From an uncultured Legionellales bacterium (GTDB lineage: Bacteria; Pseudomonadota; Gammaproteobacteria; Eutrophobiales; Eutrophobiaceae), in NCBI GenBank assembly GCA_913041115.1, contig CAJWIE010000003.1, positions 1-38,655 on the forward strand: a stretch of DNA of 38,655 nucleotides, written 5' to 3'. The notes beneath the pieces are model-generated. The model was given only the letters and a program-made list of their open reading frames with translations, was not told where the DNA came from and searched no databases. Each line of letters starts with the position of its first letter. The stretch's first letter is position 1. The position numbers and the translations under genes are program-made. Below, one piece after another: positions 1 to 15,625 of the stretch.

Positions 1-36
1 GATAGTATTGATATCCCTGAATATGAAACTATTTAG
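1..36 (+). CDS. C-terminal tail of an upstream gene truncated by the window start; product unknown
   Basis: Frame 1 is open from position 1 (DSIDIPEYETI) to TAG at 34-36; too short to identify. Confidence 0.35.
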   Translation, partial: DSIDIPEYETI

Positions 37-55
37 GATACTTTTTACCCAAAAA

Positions 56-75
56 CTCGACTCCCCAGAGTCGAG
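56..75. other. Perfect hairpin (8-bp stem, 4-nt loop) between the upstream gene and pyrG
   Basis: CTCGACTC-CCCA-GAGTCGAG; no T-tract follows, so a Rho-independent terminator is not clearly supported. Confidence 0.5.
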
Positions 76-93
76 TGAGCTGTTACCCTCTAA

Positions 94-2575
<2,482 letters not shown>

Positions 2576-2601
2576 TTTATTTTGTGCGGGGGGAGTTTTG
2601 A

Positions 2602-3885
<1,284 letters not shown>

Positions 3886-3917
3886 GTATTAAAGTGTTAT
3901 TTTTTTAGGAAATATTA

Positions 3918-4214
3918 ATGAAATTTATTACTGTTATTATGGTGTTGTTGTTACTTTTGTTGCAGTACCGTTTATGGACAGGTAATGGGAGTTTAATTGA
4001 AGTAAGTCTCCTTAGGGAAGAAATAGAAAAGGTAAAATCTGAAAATGAGAGCCTAAAAGAACGTAATCTTTCATTAACAGCAGAAGTTTTTAATCTTAAG
4101 CAAGGGCACGAAGCCATAGAGGAAATTGCTCGTAGTGAAATGGGGATGGTTAAAGATGGTGAGACTTTTTATCAAATTATTGATAGTGCTGAGCAACAAT
4201 TTAATTCAAACTAA
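3918..4214 (+). CDS. ftsB: Cell division protein FtsB (DivIC-like septum protein)
   Basis: 98 aa; N-terminal TM segment, coiled coil, EEIARSEMGMVKDGETFYQII; position between eno and ispD is the conserved one. Confidence 0.93.
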   Translation: MKFITVIMVLLLLLLQYRLWTGNGSLIEVSLLREEIEKVKSENESLKERNLSLTAEVFNLKQGHEAIEEIARSEMGMVKDGETFYQIIDSAEQQFNSN

Positions 4215-4220
4215 AATAAT

Positions 4221-4922
4221 ATGCCAAAAAGTAATAAGTATTGGGTAGTTATCCCAGCTGCTGGAATTGGTAAACGAATGGGTAGCGATATCCCCAAACA
4301 GTACGTTTCCGTGCGCGGAAAAACAGTTATTGAACATACTATAGATAATTTTATTAGTCGTAAGGAAATTCAAAATATTTGTATCTCAATATCAGAGTCC
4401 GATAATTATTGGTCTACATTACCAATATCAAAAAATAAAAAAATAATAACAACTGTAGGTGGTAATGAACGATATGAATCTGTTTATAATGGTTTACGTG
4501 CTTTACAAGATAAAGCGAATGACGATGATTGGGTACTAGTACACGATGCTGTAAGACCATGCCTTAAAAAATCAATAATAGATCGATTAATTACTGATAT
4601 AAGCTCACACGATGTCGGTGGAATTTTAGCTTTACCTTGTTTTGAAACGATGAAAAGAGTAAATAATAGTAATGAAGTCGAGGAGACAATTAATAGGGAA
4701 ACTATTTGGCGCGCGCAGACACCTCAGGTGTTCAAATATCAAAAACTTCTATTGGCAATTGAAAAGGTAATTAATGAAAATATTTTTATAACCGACGAAG
4801 CAATGGCAATGGAGTTATCAAATCATAAACCCATTGTTATTTTAGGTGATGAGAATAATATTAAAATAACTCATAAAACTGATCTTAAATATTTAGAACT
4901 ATTTCTCGAGAAAACACTATAA
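4221..4922 (+). CDS. ispD: 2-C-methyl-D-erythritol 4-phosphate cytidylyltransferase
   Basis: VVIPAAGIGKRMGSDIPKQY, VLVHDAVRPC, RAQTPQVF; adjacent to ispF. Confidence 0.97.
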   Translation: MPKSNKYWVVIPAAGIGKRMGSDIPKQYVSVRGKTVIEHTIDNFISRKEIQNICISISESDNYWSTLPISKNKKIITTVGGNERYESVYNGLRALQDKANDDDWVLVHDAVRPCLKKSIIDRLITDISSHDVGGILALPCFETMKRVNNSNEVEETINRETIWRAQTPQVFKYQKLLLAIEKVINENIFITDEAMAMELSNHKPIVILGDENNIKITHKTDLKYLELFLEKTL

Positions 4923-4924
4923 AT

Positions 4925-5398
4925 ATGCGAATTGGACATGGATATGATACTCATCGCCTTGTTGAAGGCGGGCCTTTAGTTTTAGGCGGCGTTACTATCT
5001 CTTATTCAAAAGGTTTGGATGGCCATTCGGATGCCGATGTGGTTATACATGCCGTATGCGATGCGTTGCTTGGTGCGATGGGTTTAGGTGATATTGGAGT
5101 ACATTTTCCTAATACTGATATGAAATTAAAAGATATCGATAGTCGCGTTCTATTAAAGCAAATTTTTGATTTGATGAAAGAAAATAAATTTATTATTGGT
5201 AATTTGGATATTACGATTTTAGCGCAAGAGCCAAAGATGGTTGATTATATTCCTATGATGAAAGAAAATTTTGCTAGTGATTTAAGTAGTAACATTTCAC
5301 TTATTAATATTAAGGCAACAACTACTGAAGGTATGGGATTTGTTGGCCGAGGTGAAGGTATCGCAGCACACGCAGTTGTTTTACTAACCTCAGCTTAA
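4925..5398 (+). CDS. ispF: 2-C-methyl-D-erythritol 2,4-cyclodiphosphate synthase
   Basis: MRIGHGYDTHRL, GHSDADVVIHAVCDALLGAMGLGDIGVHFPNTD, KATTTEGMGFVGRGEGIAAHAVVLL. Confidence 0.98.
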   Translation: MRIGHGYDTHRLVEGGPLVLGGVTISYSKGLDGHSDADVVIHAVCDALLGAMGLGDIGVHFPNTDMKLKDIDSRVLLKQIFDLMKENKFIIGNLDITILAQEPKMVDYIPMMKENFASDLSSNISLINIKATTTEGMGFVGRGEGIAAHAVVLLTSA

Positions 5399-5408
5399 AA
5401 AAATATTT

Positions 5409-5951
5409 CTAGTTTTTTTTGAAGTAAACATATACTGCTCCAGTTCCTCCATCACTAGGTTGCGCCGAACAAAACCCCCAGACCATGGAGTGATTTCTTA
5501 ACCACTGGTTTAGTTTGTTTTTAATTACAGGAGAGTTGTTTTTTGATCCATAACCCTTCCCATGAATGATAAGAACACATGATACGGATCGAAGTTTACA
5601 TTCTTCTAGAAACATAGCTAATTCTTTTTTTGCTTCTTTTGCCTGCATTCCATGTAAATCTAATTTATTCTCAAATTTATATTTTCCCTGTCTTAATCGT
5701 TTAAATTTTTTATCGTTTTCACCCGCACTACAGAATCTAATTTCTTCTTTACCACCAACTAATTTTTCATTTAGTTCATTTTCATTTATTTCATAATCAG
5801 AATTAACATAGTTCTCTTCATTCTTTTTTGGATATGGGGACGGCTTAGATTTTTCAGTTATAACATTATTATCTTTAATTGGTTTAGTATTTCCGACTGC
5901 ATCTCGAAATAGTTTTTTGTCTTCATCTGATATTTTTGATGATTTATTCAT
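5409..5951 (-). CDS. Smr (MutS C-terminal-like) domain protein, SmrA/SmrB-like
   Basis: 180 aa; N-term SDEDKKLFRDAVGNTKPI, C-terminal Smr core KLDLHGMQAKEAKKEL...VLIIHGKGYGSKN...GGTGAVYVYFK. Confidence 0.9.
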   Translation of the reverse strand: MNKSSKISDEDKKLFRDAVGNTKPIKDNNVITEKSKPSPYPKKNEENYVNSDYEINENELNEKLVGGKEEIRFCSAGENDKKFKRLRQGKYKFENKLDLHGMQAKEAKKELAMFLEECKLRSVSCVLIIHGKGYGSKNNSPVIKNKLNQWLRNHSMVWGFCSAQPSDGGTGAVYVYFKKN

Positions 5952-5955
5952 TTTA

Positions 5956-8900
5956 CTAATTTAGCGATTTTCTCGCGTTTGAAAATATTTTTATCCAGGG
6001 GCTGTATTCACTACTCCATTCTTGCGGGAACCAAGAAAACTGTTTAGTTAAAAAGACACGCTCAGGATGAGGCATCATGATGGTAAAGCGCCCGTCTTTA
6101 TTGGCGAATCCAGTTAGCCCATTTTCTGATCCGTTAGGGTTTTGTGGGTATTGTTCGGTAGCATTACCTATATTATCAATGAAACGCATAACTGGGTGTG
6201 ATTGTTCTTTACTAAGTGTTTTTAAGGCACGTCCTTCACCGTGAGCGACAACTATCGGGATTTTGGAACCAACCATATCTTTAAATAATACCGAGGGGGA
6301 ATTCATTATTTCTACCATCACTAGCCTAGCTTCAAATTGCTCTGAATGATTTCTCGCAAAGTCAGGCCATGATGATGCCCCGGGTACTAACTCGCGAAGT
6401 TGAGACATCATCTGACAGCCATTACATACACCGAGACCGATCGTATCCTTGCGATTAAAAAAATCTTCAAACATTTTTCTAAGCATATCATTGTATAAAA
6501 TAGTTTTTGCCCATCCACCACCCGCACCAAGAACATCGCCATAGGAAAAACCACCGCACGCGGCTAATCCATTAAATGAATCGAGTTTTATTTGCTTCTC
6601 AATCAAATCTTGCATGTGAACATCAACACAATCAAATCCAGCGCGATCAAAAGCCGCAGCCATTTCAACTTGTCCATTTATTCCTTGTTCTCTAAGTATG
6701 GCAATTTTTGGTCTGACACCCTTATTTATTAAAAGCGTATTTTCTTCTAGTTTAAAAGTTGTGTTCACAAAAATTCCCGGATCATTTTTATTAGTAATAC
6801 TTTCATATTCCTGTTTAGCGCATTCAGGGTTATCTCTCAGCACCTGTAATTGGTAACTTGTGTCTGACCATTTCCCGTGTAATTTTTCTATTTCAGTATT
6901 AAACACATCTTTACCATTAAATTTAAGTTTGAATTTATAATTTTTGTTAGTTGTTCCTATATTATGAATTATTTCTTCATTTAATCCTGATTGCGTAAAT
7001 ACTTCTTTTATACTTTTTTCATTATTCTTATTGACCTGTATCACCACTCCTAACTCTTCATTAAATAAATTTTCGATTAAATCTCCTGATAAATTAAGAT
7101 TAATATCTATACCAGTATGCCCTGCAAATGCCATTTCACATAAAGTCACAAAGAGACCGCCATCTGAGCGGTCATGATAAGCATTTATTAGGCCCGATTC
7201 GTTTAAGATTTGTATTGATTGGAAGAATGCAGTCAATATTTTTGCATTTTCTAAATCTGGAGTTTCGCTACTAGCCTCATTGTACACTTGGCATAATGCC
7301 GACCCACCAAGTCGTTTTTTTTCATTTGCCAGATCAATAAATAATAATATTGATTCTTGATCTTTTATTAATTGTGGGGTTAATGATTGTCTAACGTCAA
7401 TAACTCTTGAAAACGCTGATATATTTAGTGATATTGGCGCAATTACTTTTTTTTGTTCTTCACCATCTGACCACATCGTACTCATTGATAGCGAGTCTTT
7501 TCCAACTGGAATACAAATACCTAATTCTTTACATAACCGACTAATTGCAGACACGGCGGCATATAATTTTGCATCTTCACCTGGTTCACCACATGCTGCC
7601 ATCCAGTTTGCAGATAAACTAATATCTTCAATTTTCAGAATTCGTGCCGCGGCTATATTTAAGATAGCTTCTGATAATGCCATTCGACAAGAGGCAGGAG
7701 CATCTATCAGTGCAATAGGACTGCGCTCACCAATTGCCATAGCTTCGCCAATGTAGTCATAGTACGACGAACTAGTAATAGCACAATCTGAAACAGGTAC
7801 CTGCCAAGGACCCACCATTTGGTCACGGACAACTAGACCAGAGATGGAACGATCACCAATAGTTATTAAGAAACTCTTACTAGCAACAGCTGGCAATTTT
7901 AGAATACGATCAATTATTTTTTCAATTTCTAAGGAGGATGTTTGAATTTTTTTGTTTTTATTTGTTTGACTAGTAACATTCTTTGTATTTTTTGGTATTT
8001 CTCCTAATAATATAGACATCGGGATGTCAATTGCTCGATTATTAAAAAAAGAATCATCTAAAATTAAACGTTTTCTTTCAGTACTAAAACCCAAAATTGC
8101 AAAAGGTGCTCGTTCTCGCCTGCAAAGTTTTTCAAACTGAGTAATTTTTTCACTAGCAATTGCTAACACATATCGTTCTTGTGATTCATTACACCAGATC
8201 CCCATTGGAGACATACTTAATTCGTCGTTAGGTATTTCGCGAAGTTCTAATTTAGCTCCACGGCTACTCGCGCTTACCAGCTCTGGCAAAGCATTCGAAA
8301 GACCTCCCGCACCAACATCGTGAATACTAAGAATTGGATTATCATTTCCAAATGACCAGCATCCATCAATTACTTCTTGGCAACGCCGTTGCATTTCTGC
8401 GTTATCTCGTTGAACTGAGGCAAAATCAAGCGAAGCATCACTTTTTCCTGAAGCCATAGATGAAGCAGCTCCACCACCAAGACCAATCAGCATGGCGGGT
8501 CCTCCCAACACAACTAGTTTTACATTGCTTGGTATGTTTCGTTTTGCTATATGGGATTCTCGAATCATGCCATATCCACCGGCAAGCATAATAGGTTTGT
8601 GGTATCCATAGATAAGAGAACTTGATTTTTGTTGTTGTTCATAAGTACGGAAATAACCACAAAGAGCAGGGCGCCCAAATTCATTGTTGTAAGATGCAGC
8701 ACCAATCGGTCCCTCAATCATTATATCTAATGCAGAAACGATACGGTCGGGTTTCCCGTTATCTTTTTCCCATGGTTGTTTGTAGCCTGGAATATTTAAA
8801 TTTGAAACTGTAAAACCAGTTAAACCTGCTTTTGGTTTACCACCTCGCCCTGTGGCTGCTTCATCTCGTATTTCTCCTCCTGAACCAGTAGCGGCTCCCG

Positions 8901-9819
8901 AATAGGGTGAAATTGCGGTAGGGTGATTATGCGTTTCCACCTTCATTAATATATGGATATCCTCGTCTTTATAGTTATATTTATGTTTCTTTGGATCTAC
9001 AAAAAATCTTTGACCAGAAAACCCATTCATCACTGCAGCATTGTCATGATAAGCAGATAGTATGTTTCCAGGATTTTCTTTATATGTTTGACGTATCATG
9101 GAAAACAGGGAGTTTTCTTTTTTTATATCATCAATTATCCATTCGGTGTTAAATATTTTGTGTCGACAATGTTCTGAGTTGGCCTGAGCAAACATCATTA
9201 GTTCAATATCAGTTGGATTTCTTTTTAATTTATTGAAAGCTGAAAATAAAAAATTTATTTCATCCTCTGATAAGGCTAGCCCCATATTTAGGTTTGCCTT
9301 TTCTAGTTCATCGATACCTTTATCTAAAATATTTATTACCTCTAGAGGAGTGGGTTTAGTAGTTTTAAACAATTTTTCGGCTTCATTTTCATTTTCAATA
9401 ATAATTTCTGTCATCCGATCATGAATCATGGGGCTTATTTTCTTAATTTTATCCCTCGTTAATATTTCTCCATTGGCTATTTCGAATAGATAAATTACTC
9501 CTCTCTCAATACGCGTTATTTTATTTAACCCAGAATTATGGATTATATCGCTTGCTTTACTTGACCATGGGGAAATTGTTCCAAGTCTCGGAATGACTAT
9601 CAATGGGTTATTTTTCTCAAAAGAATCACAAGTTTGACCGTAATTTAATAGTTCATCTAGTTGCGCCCGTTCTTTTTTGTTTAAGGCTTTATTTTCATTA
9701 ACAAAATGGATAAAGCGTGTCTGGATTGAAATTATTTCAGGTGTGTAGGTTTGTACTGTCGAGAGTAATTTATTAATTCGAAATTTAGATAGTGCATTAC
9801 AGCCTTGCAGTATCAGCAT
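5956..9819 (-). CDS. purL: Phosphoribosylformylglycinamidine synthase (single-chain, large PurL)
   Basis: 1287 aa; [45 protein letters not shown]-terminal GATase ([18 protein letters not shown]). Confidence 0.98.
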   Translation of the reverse strand: MLILQGCNALSKFRINKLLSTVQTYTPEIISIQTRFIHFVNENKALNKKERAQLDELLNYGQTCDSFEKNNPLIVIPRLGTISPWSSKASDIIHNSGLNKITRIERGVIYLFEIANGEILTRDKIKKISPMIHDRMTEIIIENENEAEKLFKTTKPTPLEVINILDKGIDELEKANLNMGLALSEDEINFLFSAFNKLKRNPTDIELMMFAQANSEHCRHKIFNTEWIIDDIKKENSLFSMIRQTYKENPGNILSAYHDNAAVMNGFSGQRFFVDPKKHKYNYKDEDIHILMKVETHNHPTAISPYSGAATGSGGEIRDEAATGRGGKPKAGLTGFTVSNLNIPGYKQPWEKDNGKPDRIVSALDIMIEGPIGAASYNNEFGRPALCGYFRTYEQQQKSSSLIYGYHKPIMLAGGYGMIRESHIAKRNIPSNVKLVVLGGPAMLIGLGGGAASSMASGKSDASLDFASVQRDNAEMQRRCQEVIDGCWSFGNDNPILSIHDVGAGGLSNALPELVSASSRGAKLELREIPNDELSMSPMGIWCNESQERYVLAIASEKITQFEKLCRRERAPFAILGFSTERKRLILDDSFFNNRAIDIPMSILLGEIPKNTKNVTSQTNKNKKIQTSSLEIEKIIDRILKLPAVASKSFLITIGDRSISGLVVRDQMVGPWQVPVSDCAITSSSYYDYIGEAMAIGERSPIALIDAPASCRMALSEAILNIAAARILKIEDISLSANWMAACGEPGEDAKLYAAVSAISRLCKELGICIPVGKDSLSMSTMWSDGEEQKKVIAPISLNISAFSRVIDVRQSLTPQLIKDQESILLFIDLANEKKRLGGSALCQVYNEASSETPDLENAKILTAFFQSIQILNESGLINAYHDRSDGGLFVTLCEMAFAGHTGIDINLNLSGDLIENLFNEELGVVIQVNKNNEKSIKEVFTQSGLNEEIIHNIGTTNKNYKFKLKFNGKDVFNTEIEKLHGKWSDTSYQLQVLRDNPECAKQEYESITNKNDPGIFVNTTFKLEENTLLINKGVRPKIAILREQGINGQVEMAAAFDRAGFDCVDVHMQDLIEKQIKLDSFNGLAACGGFSYGDVLGAGGGWAKTILYNDMLRKMFEDFFNRKDTIGLGVCNGCQMMSQLRELVPGASSWPDFARNHSEQFEARLVMVEIMNSPSVLFKDMVGSKIPIVVAHGEGRALKTLSKEQSHPVMRFIDNIGNATEQYPQNPNGSENGLTGFANKDGRFTIMMPHPERVFLTKQFSWFPQEWSSEYSPWIKIFSNARKSLN

Positions 9820-9895
9820 TAATTTTTTCTTTTATTGAATGAAGGAAGATACATAATATTATCAGTTCTTTCAGTCTCACGCGAAAACTATTTTT

Positions 9896-10759
9896 CTATT
9901 TAACTTCCTCTACTTTTACGAAAATACTGCTTTTTTCATCGCTGTATTGTTTCTTATTAATGAGGTTTCTTTTGTCTGATGCATTAAGGCTTTGGTTTAT
10001 GCCGCCTATAGGTATCCACTCACCAAGTTTACCGTGTACAGTAGTGTTAATATTTTGTACATTTATAATGTTTTTTTCTTTTTGATTAACTTGTGCGAAG
10101 TGGGGCGAAATTGCAAGAACTACATTGTCGCCTTGTAATTTTGGCGTGACATAAAAACCCGAACTAACATTATGATGTTCAATATTTTCCTTAACAACAG
10201 TCGCTCCTGATGTAACAACAGTCGTTTGACTCCTAACGGGTATCAACTGCCCTGTATTAATAAAAGCTGGATTTCCCTCAAGTGTATTAACATAAAAAAT
10301 ATTACCCTCTCGCTCCTGGGATTCTTCATATGATTTCCTATATCGAATTACGTCTCCCTTACTATTTTTATTTTGCACAATAATGCCTTTTTCGCCTGTA
10401 TCTGGCGACTCAATTTGAATATTTTTTGAATCATATTTTATTGAGAACCCACCTTCTTCAGCATTAAATTTATTATTATGGTCTCTTTTTACACTAATTA
10501 GTAATTTACGAGGGGCATTATCTATTTGTTCAAGAATAGATTTAATTAGCTCAATGTTTGATGGTGTTGTTTTTACTATCAATTGATTATTCATTCCAGT
10601 TACGGTGCCTCCCTTTATAACGAGCGGTTTAATAATCGGAATAACCTCTTCTACCATGCGGTTTTTCATGGGAATAATTTCGATTTTCATTGATTCTGCG
10701 ACAGATGTAGTAGTACATATCGCAAAAACTAAAAAGATTATGATTATTTTTTTGTTCAT
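9896..10759 (-). CDS. Exported secretin N-domain (NolW-like) protein, short orphan
   Basis: 287 aa; signal peptide (MNKKIIIIFLVFAICTTTSVAES); secretin-N-like repeat EEVIPIIKPLVIKGGTVTGMNNQLIVKTTPSNIELIKSILEQIDNAPRKLLI; GFYVTPKLQGDNVVLAISPHF...W-IPIGG region resembles the beginning of a secretin domain. Confidence 0.65.
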   Translation of the reverse strand: MNKKIIIIFLVFAICTTTSVAESMKIEIIPMKNRMVEEVIPIIKPLVIKGGTVTGMNNQLIVKTTPSNIELIKSILEQIDNAPRKLLISVKRDHNNKFNAEEGGFSIKYDSKNIQIESPDTGEKGIIVQNKNSKGDVIRYRKSYEESQEREGNIFYVNTLEGNPAFINTGQLIPVRSQTTVVTSGATVVKENIEHHNVSSGFYVTPKLQGDNVVLAISPHFAQVNQKEKNIINVQNINTTVHGKLGEWIPIGGINQSLNASDKRNLINKKQYSDEKSSIFVKVEEVK

Positions 10760-11271
10760 ATGTGCATGCGACGTAAATTCTTATCAATTAAAGCTGTTTC
10801 CCACATCTCTTGAAATATGTCTAACAAGTTTCTACATTCTCGCGGACTATTAAAATTAATTCTACCCTCATAACGGTTTGCATTCTCACGATAAAGATAA
10901 CCAACCTCATCTGCAATAAGCATTGCCTTATTATAATTTTTATCTTCTGGTGAAATTTTACGTAGTTCAATGAAACTCGGTAATTTTGAAGATAAATCTA
11001 AAAGTCTGTGATCTGCATTAAGAATAGATTCAACATCAGATACGAGTATGCGAATTTGTGCTCGACGCCCATTAAGCGCCAAATTTTTTAGTGCTTTTAG
11101 AGAATCTGATTGATTATAAATTGAGGGTTCAAGATCCTTAGAAATAATAGTGAGTTTTCGCGATGATTGTTTTATAAGCTCTAACACGGCATCGTAAGCT
11201 TCCTGTCGTGTTTCTACAGGCGATACTTCATCAAGGGATTTGCCTAATCTAAGTTCATTAAGACTATGCAT
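10756..11271 (-). CDS. PLD-like fold protein of unknown function (possibly lacking a catalytic HKD motif)
   Basis: 171 aa; ETRQEAYDAVLELIKQSSRKLTIISKDLEPSIYNQ... and NYNKAMLIADEVGYLYRENANRYEGRINFN resemble a phospholipase-D-like half domain; 4-bp overlap with the downstream secretin-like gene. Confidence 0.5.
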   Translation of the reverse strand: MHSLNELRLGKSLDEVSPVETRQEAYDAVLELIKQSSRKLTIISKDLEPSIYNQSDSLKALKNLALNGRRAQIRILVSDVESILNADHRLLDLSSKLPSFIELRKISPEDKNYNKAMLIADEVGYLYRENANRYEGRINFNSPRECRNLLDIFQEMWETALIDKNLRRMHI

Positions 11272-11294
11272 ATTTATTATTTCTGGATTATCGA

Positions 11295-12701
<1,407 letters not shown>

Positions 12702-12745
12702 TTATACATGTATTAAGACAGATAAAATCACCCAAAGTTCTTTTT

Positions 12746-13786
12746 TTATGGAGAAGGATTTGGAATTTTTTCATGTATAGATTCGATTTCTTTTATGATT
12801 TCTTTTGATAGCTCAACATTGATACTTTCAATAGCGCTTTTTAGTTGCTCCATCGACGTTGCACCAATTATATTACTGGTTAAGAATGGCCGACTAGAAA
12901 CATAAGATAGCGCCATTTGCGACGGGTCTAAACTATTTTTTTTAGCAAGATTGACATACGATTCTGTTGCTTCTATTGCTTTTGGATTGAGATAGCGGGT
13001 AAAGTGTTCAAACAATGTTAGGCGCGCACCCTCAGGCTTTTTATTATTTAGATACTTACCACTTAGCGAGCCAAATGCAAGAGGAGAATAGGCAAGTAAA
13101 CCAACTTGTTCGCGATGGGAAAATTCTGAAATACCAATTTCAAAAGTACGATTTAATAGATTATAAGGATTTTGAATACTAACTATTCTAGGTAATCCTT
13201 CTTCTCTTGAAACACGTAAGTACTCAGCACAACCCCAAGGAGTTTCATTAGAAATACCAACTGTTCTAATTTTTCCTTGTTTAACAAGCTCGTCAAGCAC
13301 TGATAAGGTTTCTGCTATCGATACTCCATTTTTTTCTGGAGCATGAAAATAAGCTAATTTTCCAAAAAAATTGGTTTCACGATCGGGCCAATGCATTTGA
13401 TAAAGATCAATGTAGTCTGTTTTAAGGCGTTTCAGCGAATCATCTAAGGCTTGTTCAATGTTTTTTTTATCAAGCTTTAACTGACCATCACGAATATATG
13501 GTAACCATTCAGCTTTAGCGGCGACTTTTGTTGCAAGTATGATTTTGTCACGATCTTTTCTTTTGCTTAGCCAGTTACCGATATAGGATTCGGTTAGTCC
13601 GTAAGTTTCCTTACGGGGTGGAACGGGGTACATTTCTGCAACATCAATAAAGTTAACGCCAGACTCTATTGCATAATCTAATTGTTCATGAGCTTCATCC
13701 TCGGTATTTTGTTCACCCCAAGTCATAGTTCCTAAGCAAATTTGACTAACTTTAATATCTGTTTGACCCAGATTATTGTATTTCAT
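12746..13786 (-). CDS. tas: NADP(H)-dependent aldo-keto reductase, Tas family
   Basis: 346 aa; MKYNNLGQTDIKVSQICLGTMTWGEQN, NFIDVAEMYPVPPRKETYGLTESYIGNWL, IQNPYNLLNRTFEIG match the E. coli Tas pattern. Confidence 0.9.
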   Translation of the reverse strand: MKYNNLGQTDIKVSQICLGTMTWGEQNTEDEAHEQLDYAIESGVNFIDVAEMYPVPPRKETYGLTESYIGNWLSKRKDRDKIILATKVAAKAEWLPYIRDGQLKLDKKNIEQALDDSLKRLKTDYIDLYQMHWPDRETNFFGKLAYFHAPEKNGVSIAETLSVLDELVKQGKIRTVGISNETPWGCAEYLRVSREEGLPRIVSIQNPYNLLNRTFEIGISEFSHREQVGLLAYSPLAFGSLSGKYLNNKKPEGARLTLFEHFTRYLNPKAIEATESYVNLAKKNSLDPSQMALSYVSSRPFLTSNIIGATSMEQLKSAIESINVELSKEIIKEIESIHEKIPNPSP

Positions 13787-13913
13787 AGCGTCTTTCCTTT
13801 TAATTATGTTGTTGGTCTCATTGGTATATTCTAAATAAAAAACATAGTCGCGGACAAATAACTACGCATATGATACCTTTTATTTAAGAACATTTAATGA
13901 TATCTCTTAATTT

Positions 13914-14948
13914 ATGCAGACATTAACCATTTCAAAACCCGATGACTTTCATCTACATCTTCGTGATGGAGCAGCCATGGCAAACATCATTAATTATAGT
14001 GCGGCCCAATTTTCTAGAGCAATTGTAATGCCAAATCTGAATCCACCAATTACGACTGTTGATATGGCAATGTCCTACTACAATCGTATTCTAAATAGCG
14101 TCAACAAAAAATATAATTTTGAGCCGTTAATGACATTATATTTAACCGACAATACAAGACCTAGTGAAATAGATATTGTTGTACAAACTGAACCAATTAA
14201 GGCTTTAAAGTACTATCCAGTAGGCACAACAACAAATTCTGATTATGGCGTCACTGATATTAAAAAGGTTTATTTGGTTTTGGAATCAATGATGAAAAAT
14301 CAATTACCCTTACTGATTCATGGCGAGGTTAGCGATACTGATGTTAATGTTTTTGATAGAGAAAAAGTATTTATTGAAAAGGTGTTATCGCCTTTAGTTG
14401 ACGATTTTTGTGAACTAAAGATAGTGTTTGAACATATTAGCACTAAAGCGGCAGTCGATTTCGTTTTAAATGCAAACAGTAATATAGCCGCAACGATTAC
14501 TCCACAACATATACTTTTAAATCGTGACGATTTATTCAACGAGTCGTTTCAACCCCATAATTATTGCTTACCTGTCCTAAAAGAAGAGCATGACCGTTTG
14601 GCGGTTTTAGGTGCTGCTACTAGCGGGAATCCCAAATTTTTTCTAGGAACAGATAGTGCACCACATGGGCGAACAAAAAAAGAAAGTGGTTGTGGATGTG
14701 CGGGTATCTTTTCTGCATATAATGCTTTAGGGGATTATGCTGAAATTTTTGAGAAGCAAAATAAGTTGGACAAGCTAGAACCATTTACAAGTTTTCACGG
14801 CGCAGATTTCTACGGACTTAAACGTAATGACGAAAAGATTACCCTTACTAAAAAAGAAAAAAAGATTCCAGAGGAGTTACCTTTCGATAATGATAAATTA
14901 GTTCCTTTTCGTGCAGGTGGGAATTGTGCCTGGCAAGCAAAACGTTAA
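13914..14948 (+). CDS. pyrC: Dihydroorotase
   Basis: DDFHLHLRDGAAMANI, MPNLNPPITT, FFLGTDSAPHGRTKKE, FRAGGNCAWQAKR (PyrC type). Confidence 0.97.
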   Translation: MQTLTISKPDDFHLHLRDGAAMANIINYSAAQFSRAIVMPNLNPPITTVDMAMSYYNRILNSVNKKYNFEPLMTLYLTDNTRPSEIDIVVQTEPIKALKYYPVGTTTNSDYGVTDIKKVYLVLESMMKNQLPLLIHGEVSDTDVNVFDREKVFIEKVLSPLVDDFCELKIVFEHISTKAAVDFVLNANSNIAATITPQHILLNRDDLFNESFQPHNYCLPVLKEEHDRLAVLGAATSGNPKFFLGTDSAPHGRTKKESGCGCAGIFSAYNALGDYAEIFEKQNKLDKLEPFTSFHGADFYGLKRNDEKITLTKKEKKIPEELPFDNDKLVPFRAGGNCAWQAKR

Positions 14949-14953
14949 CTAAG

Positions 14954-15580
14954 ATGAGTGAAATAGAGACAGTCATTGCCAAACGATTTCGTGGTTTTTT
15001 CCCTGTTATTATTGATGTTGAAACAGCAGGTTTTAATCCGCAAAAAGATGCTTTGTTGGAAATCGCTGCTGTAACGCTAGCACTGAATGATAAAAATTAT
15101 TGGTGTATTGATGAAGTTATGTCCAAACATGTTAAGCCATTTGAAGGTGCTAATCTTGAAATAGCATCCTTAGAATTTACAGGTATCGACCCAGATCATC
15201 CTTTTCGTAAACAGATTGCGGTTAGCGAGAGCGAAGCCTTGAATGAAATTTTTCGAGTAGTACGAAAAAAAATAAAAGATAATAAATGTACTAGAGCAGT
15301 CCTCGTAGGGCATAACTCTTCATTTGATCTAAGTTTTTTGAATGCCTGTGTTGAGAGAAATGATATTAAACGCAATCCTTTCCATCCATTTAGCACCTTT
15401 GATACTGTAACACTAGCAGGCCTGGTTTACGGGCAAACAGTACTATCACGTGCAGCCATTGCAGCAGGTTTACAATGGGACGAAAAAGAAGCACATTCAG
15501 CGCGTTATGATGCAGAACAGACTGCGCTATTATTTTGCGAGATTATTAATAAATGCAATGAATATTTAGATATTCCATAA
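14954..15580 (+). CDS. rnt: Ribonuclease T
   Basis: ATG 14954: MSEIETVIAKRFRGFFPVIIDVETAGFNPQKDALLEIAAVTL, GHNSSFDLSFLN, HSARYDAEQTALLF (DEDDh exonuclease); starts 5 nt after the pyrC stop. Confidence 0.95.
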   Translation: MSEIETVIAKRFRGFFPVIIDVETAGFNPQKDALLEIAAVTLALNDKNYWCIDEVMSKHVKPFEGANLEIASLEFTGIDPDHPFRKQIAVSESEALNEIFRVVRKKIKDNKCTRAVLVGHNSSFDLSFLNACVERNDIKRNPFHPFSTFDTVTLAGLVYGQTVLSRAAIAAGLQWDEKEAHSARYDAEQTALLFCEIINKCNEYLDIP

Positions 15581-15625
15581 TAATAAAAAGAAGTAATTAA
15601 TATCACAGTAGAGGAAAATTAGAAA

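Noticed and set aside
12746-13786. tas as a horizontally acquired insertion
   Set aside because: Flanks show no repeats, integrase or tRNA, and composition looks like the neighbouring genes; there is no positive evidence for mobility.
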